In this document: piece by piece, positions 63,718 to 64,000 of the stretch
Position numbering within the stretch: position 1 is the stretch's first letter
Layout: each line of letters opens with the position of its first letter
Assembly (NCBI RefSeq): GCF_039522025.1
Contig: NZ_BAAADB010000010.1
Span: forward strand, 1-64,000
Direction: 5' to 3'
DNA: 64,000 nucleotides
From: Deinococcus depolymerans
GTDB lineage: Bacteria; Deinococcota; Deinococci; Deinococcales; Deinococcaceae
Notes under the pieces: generated by a model
Seen by the model: only the letters and a program-made list of their open reading frames with translations
Databases searched by the model: none
What the model was told of the DNA's origin: nothing
Made by a program: the position numbers and the translations under genes

Positions 63718-64000
63718 TCAGGCGGGCGGCACCTTGGCCAGCTCGGGACTGACCGCCTGACCGTTCACGCGGGCGACCGCCTCGCGGACCACGTCACCGG
63801 TGATCAGTTCCTGGGACAGCAGCGCCTCGGCGACCTCGTGCATGGCGGCGCTGTACTGCTGGACGATCTCGCGCGAGCGTTCGAAGGCGCGGGTCAGGAT
63901 GCGCTTGACGTCCTCGTCGACCAGCTGGCTGGTGTGCTCGCTGAACGCCTTGGGTTTGGCCATGTCCTCGCCCAGGAAGACGGGGCCGCTGTCGGTGGTG
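63718..64000 (-). CDS. ftsH: ATP-dependent zinc metalloprotease FtsH, C-terminal part
   Basis: The last 93 residues of FtsH; the gene continues beyond the window edge. [41 protein letters not shown] is the typical end of the M41 peptidase domain. FtsH is a membrane-anchored AAA+ protease. The internal ATG at 63963 is not the start. Confidence 0.9.
   Translation of the reverse strand, partial: TTDSGPVFLGEDMAKPKAFSEHTSQLVDEDVKRILTRAFERSREIVQQYSAAMHEVAEALLSQELITGDVVREAVARVNGQAVSPELAKVPPA

Overview
The window looks like a Deinococcus chromosome. Evidence: very high GC; a 16S rRNA gene not followed by 23S; a CarD-family regulator beside the rRNA; a Thermus-type V/A-ATPase operon in the order G-I-K-E-C-F-A-B-D; an HU protein with a Lys/Ala-rich N-terminal arm; many genes whose -10 box lies 5-9 bases before the start codon (leaderless mRNAs); and a family of about 140-bp non-coding repeats. 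All identifications come from reading the sequence; no database was searched.

Layout. 1-1 kb: 16S 3' end, terminator, repeats, carD. 1.2-5 kb: osmoprotectant-type ABC transporter. 5-6.5 kb: AsnC-like domain protein divergent from a two-domain siroheme-decarboxylase-like protein. 6.6-10.7 kb: a scaffold-like degenerate E2 acyltransferase, a leucine dehydrogenase homologue lacking its catalytic lysine, and uridine kinase. 10.8-15 kb: DUF5693 membrane protein, csaB, truA, unknown. 15-17 kb: cytochrome P450 and a divergent winged-helix regulator with a perfect palindrome between them. 17-23.3 kb: aguB and aguA (agmatine to putrescine) flanking thrC, a K+ channel, a DsbA-like protein and a VOC dioxygenase-like protein. 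23.4-26.5 kb: queFDEC (7-deazaguanine/queuosine), with tRNA-Asp and tRNA-Phe just upstream on the same strand. 26.6-31.4 kb: phosphoesterase, a DdrA/Rad52-like candidate, a penicillin-acylase-family enzyme, unknown. 31.6-35 kb: MFS transporter, ubiX-ispD-ispE. 35.4-44 kb: membrane TPR protein, PlsY-like protein, ThiF/MoeB-like E1, HU, unknowns, pth, a frameshifted M42 peptidase, DUF4126. 44.2-45.9 kb: glnK-amtB behind a consensus promoter with an overlapping palindrome. 46.3-55 kb: V-ATPase. 55-64 kb: CoA transferase, HD hydrolase, ROK kinase, thioesterase, FtsL-like protein, pyrimidine nucleoside phosphorylase, CDGSH/ferredoxin protein, WYL regulator, two DinB-family proteins and the 3' end of ftsH.

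The most unusual signal is the repeat family. Thirteen to fifteen copies share inverted ends (TACGGACTCCG / CGGAATCCGTA), are flanked by 3-bp TGA or TCA direct repeats, and in most cases the flanking triplet is the stop codon of the neighbouring gene. An internal hairpin keeps its pairing through compensatory changes between copies while a 7-base loop (TGNNGTK) stays conserved. This suggests MITE-like elements that insert at stop codons and now act as structured gene-end elements. A second 170-bp element with different 15-bp inverted ends sits between two pieces of the first family.
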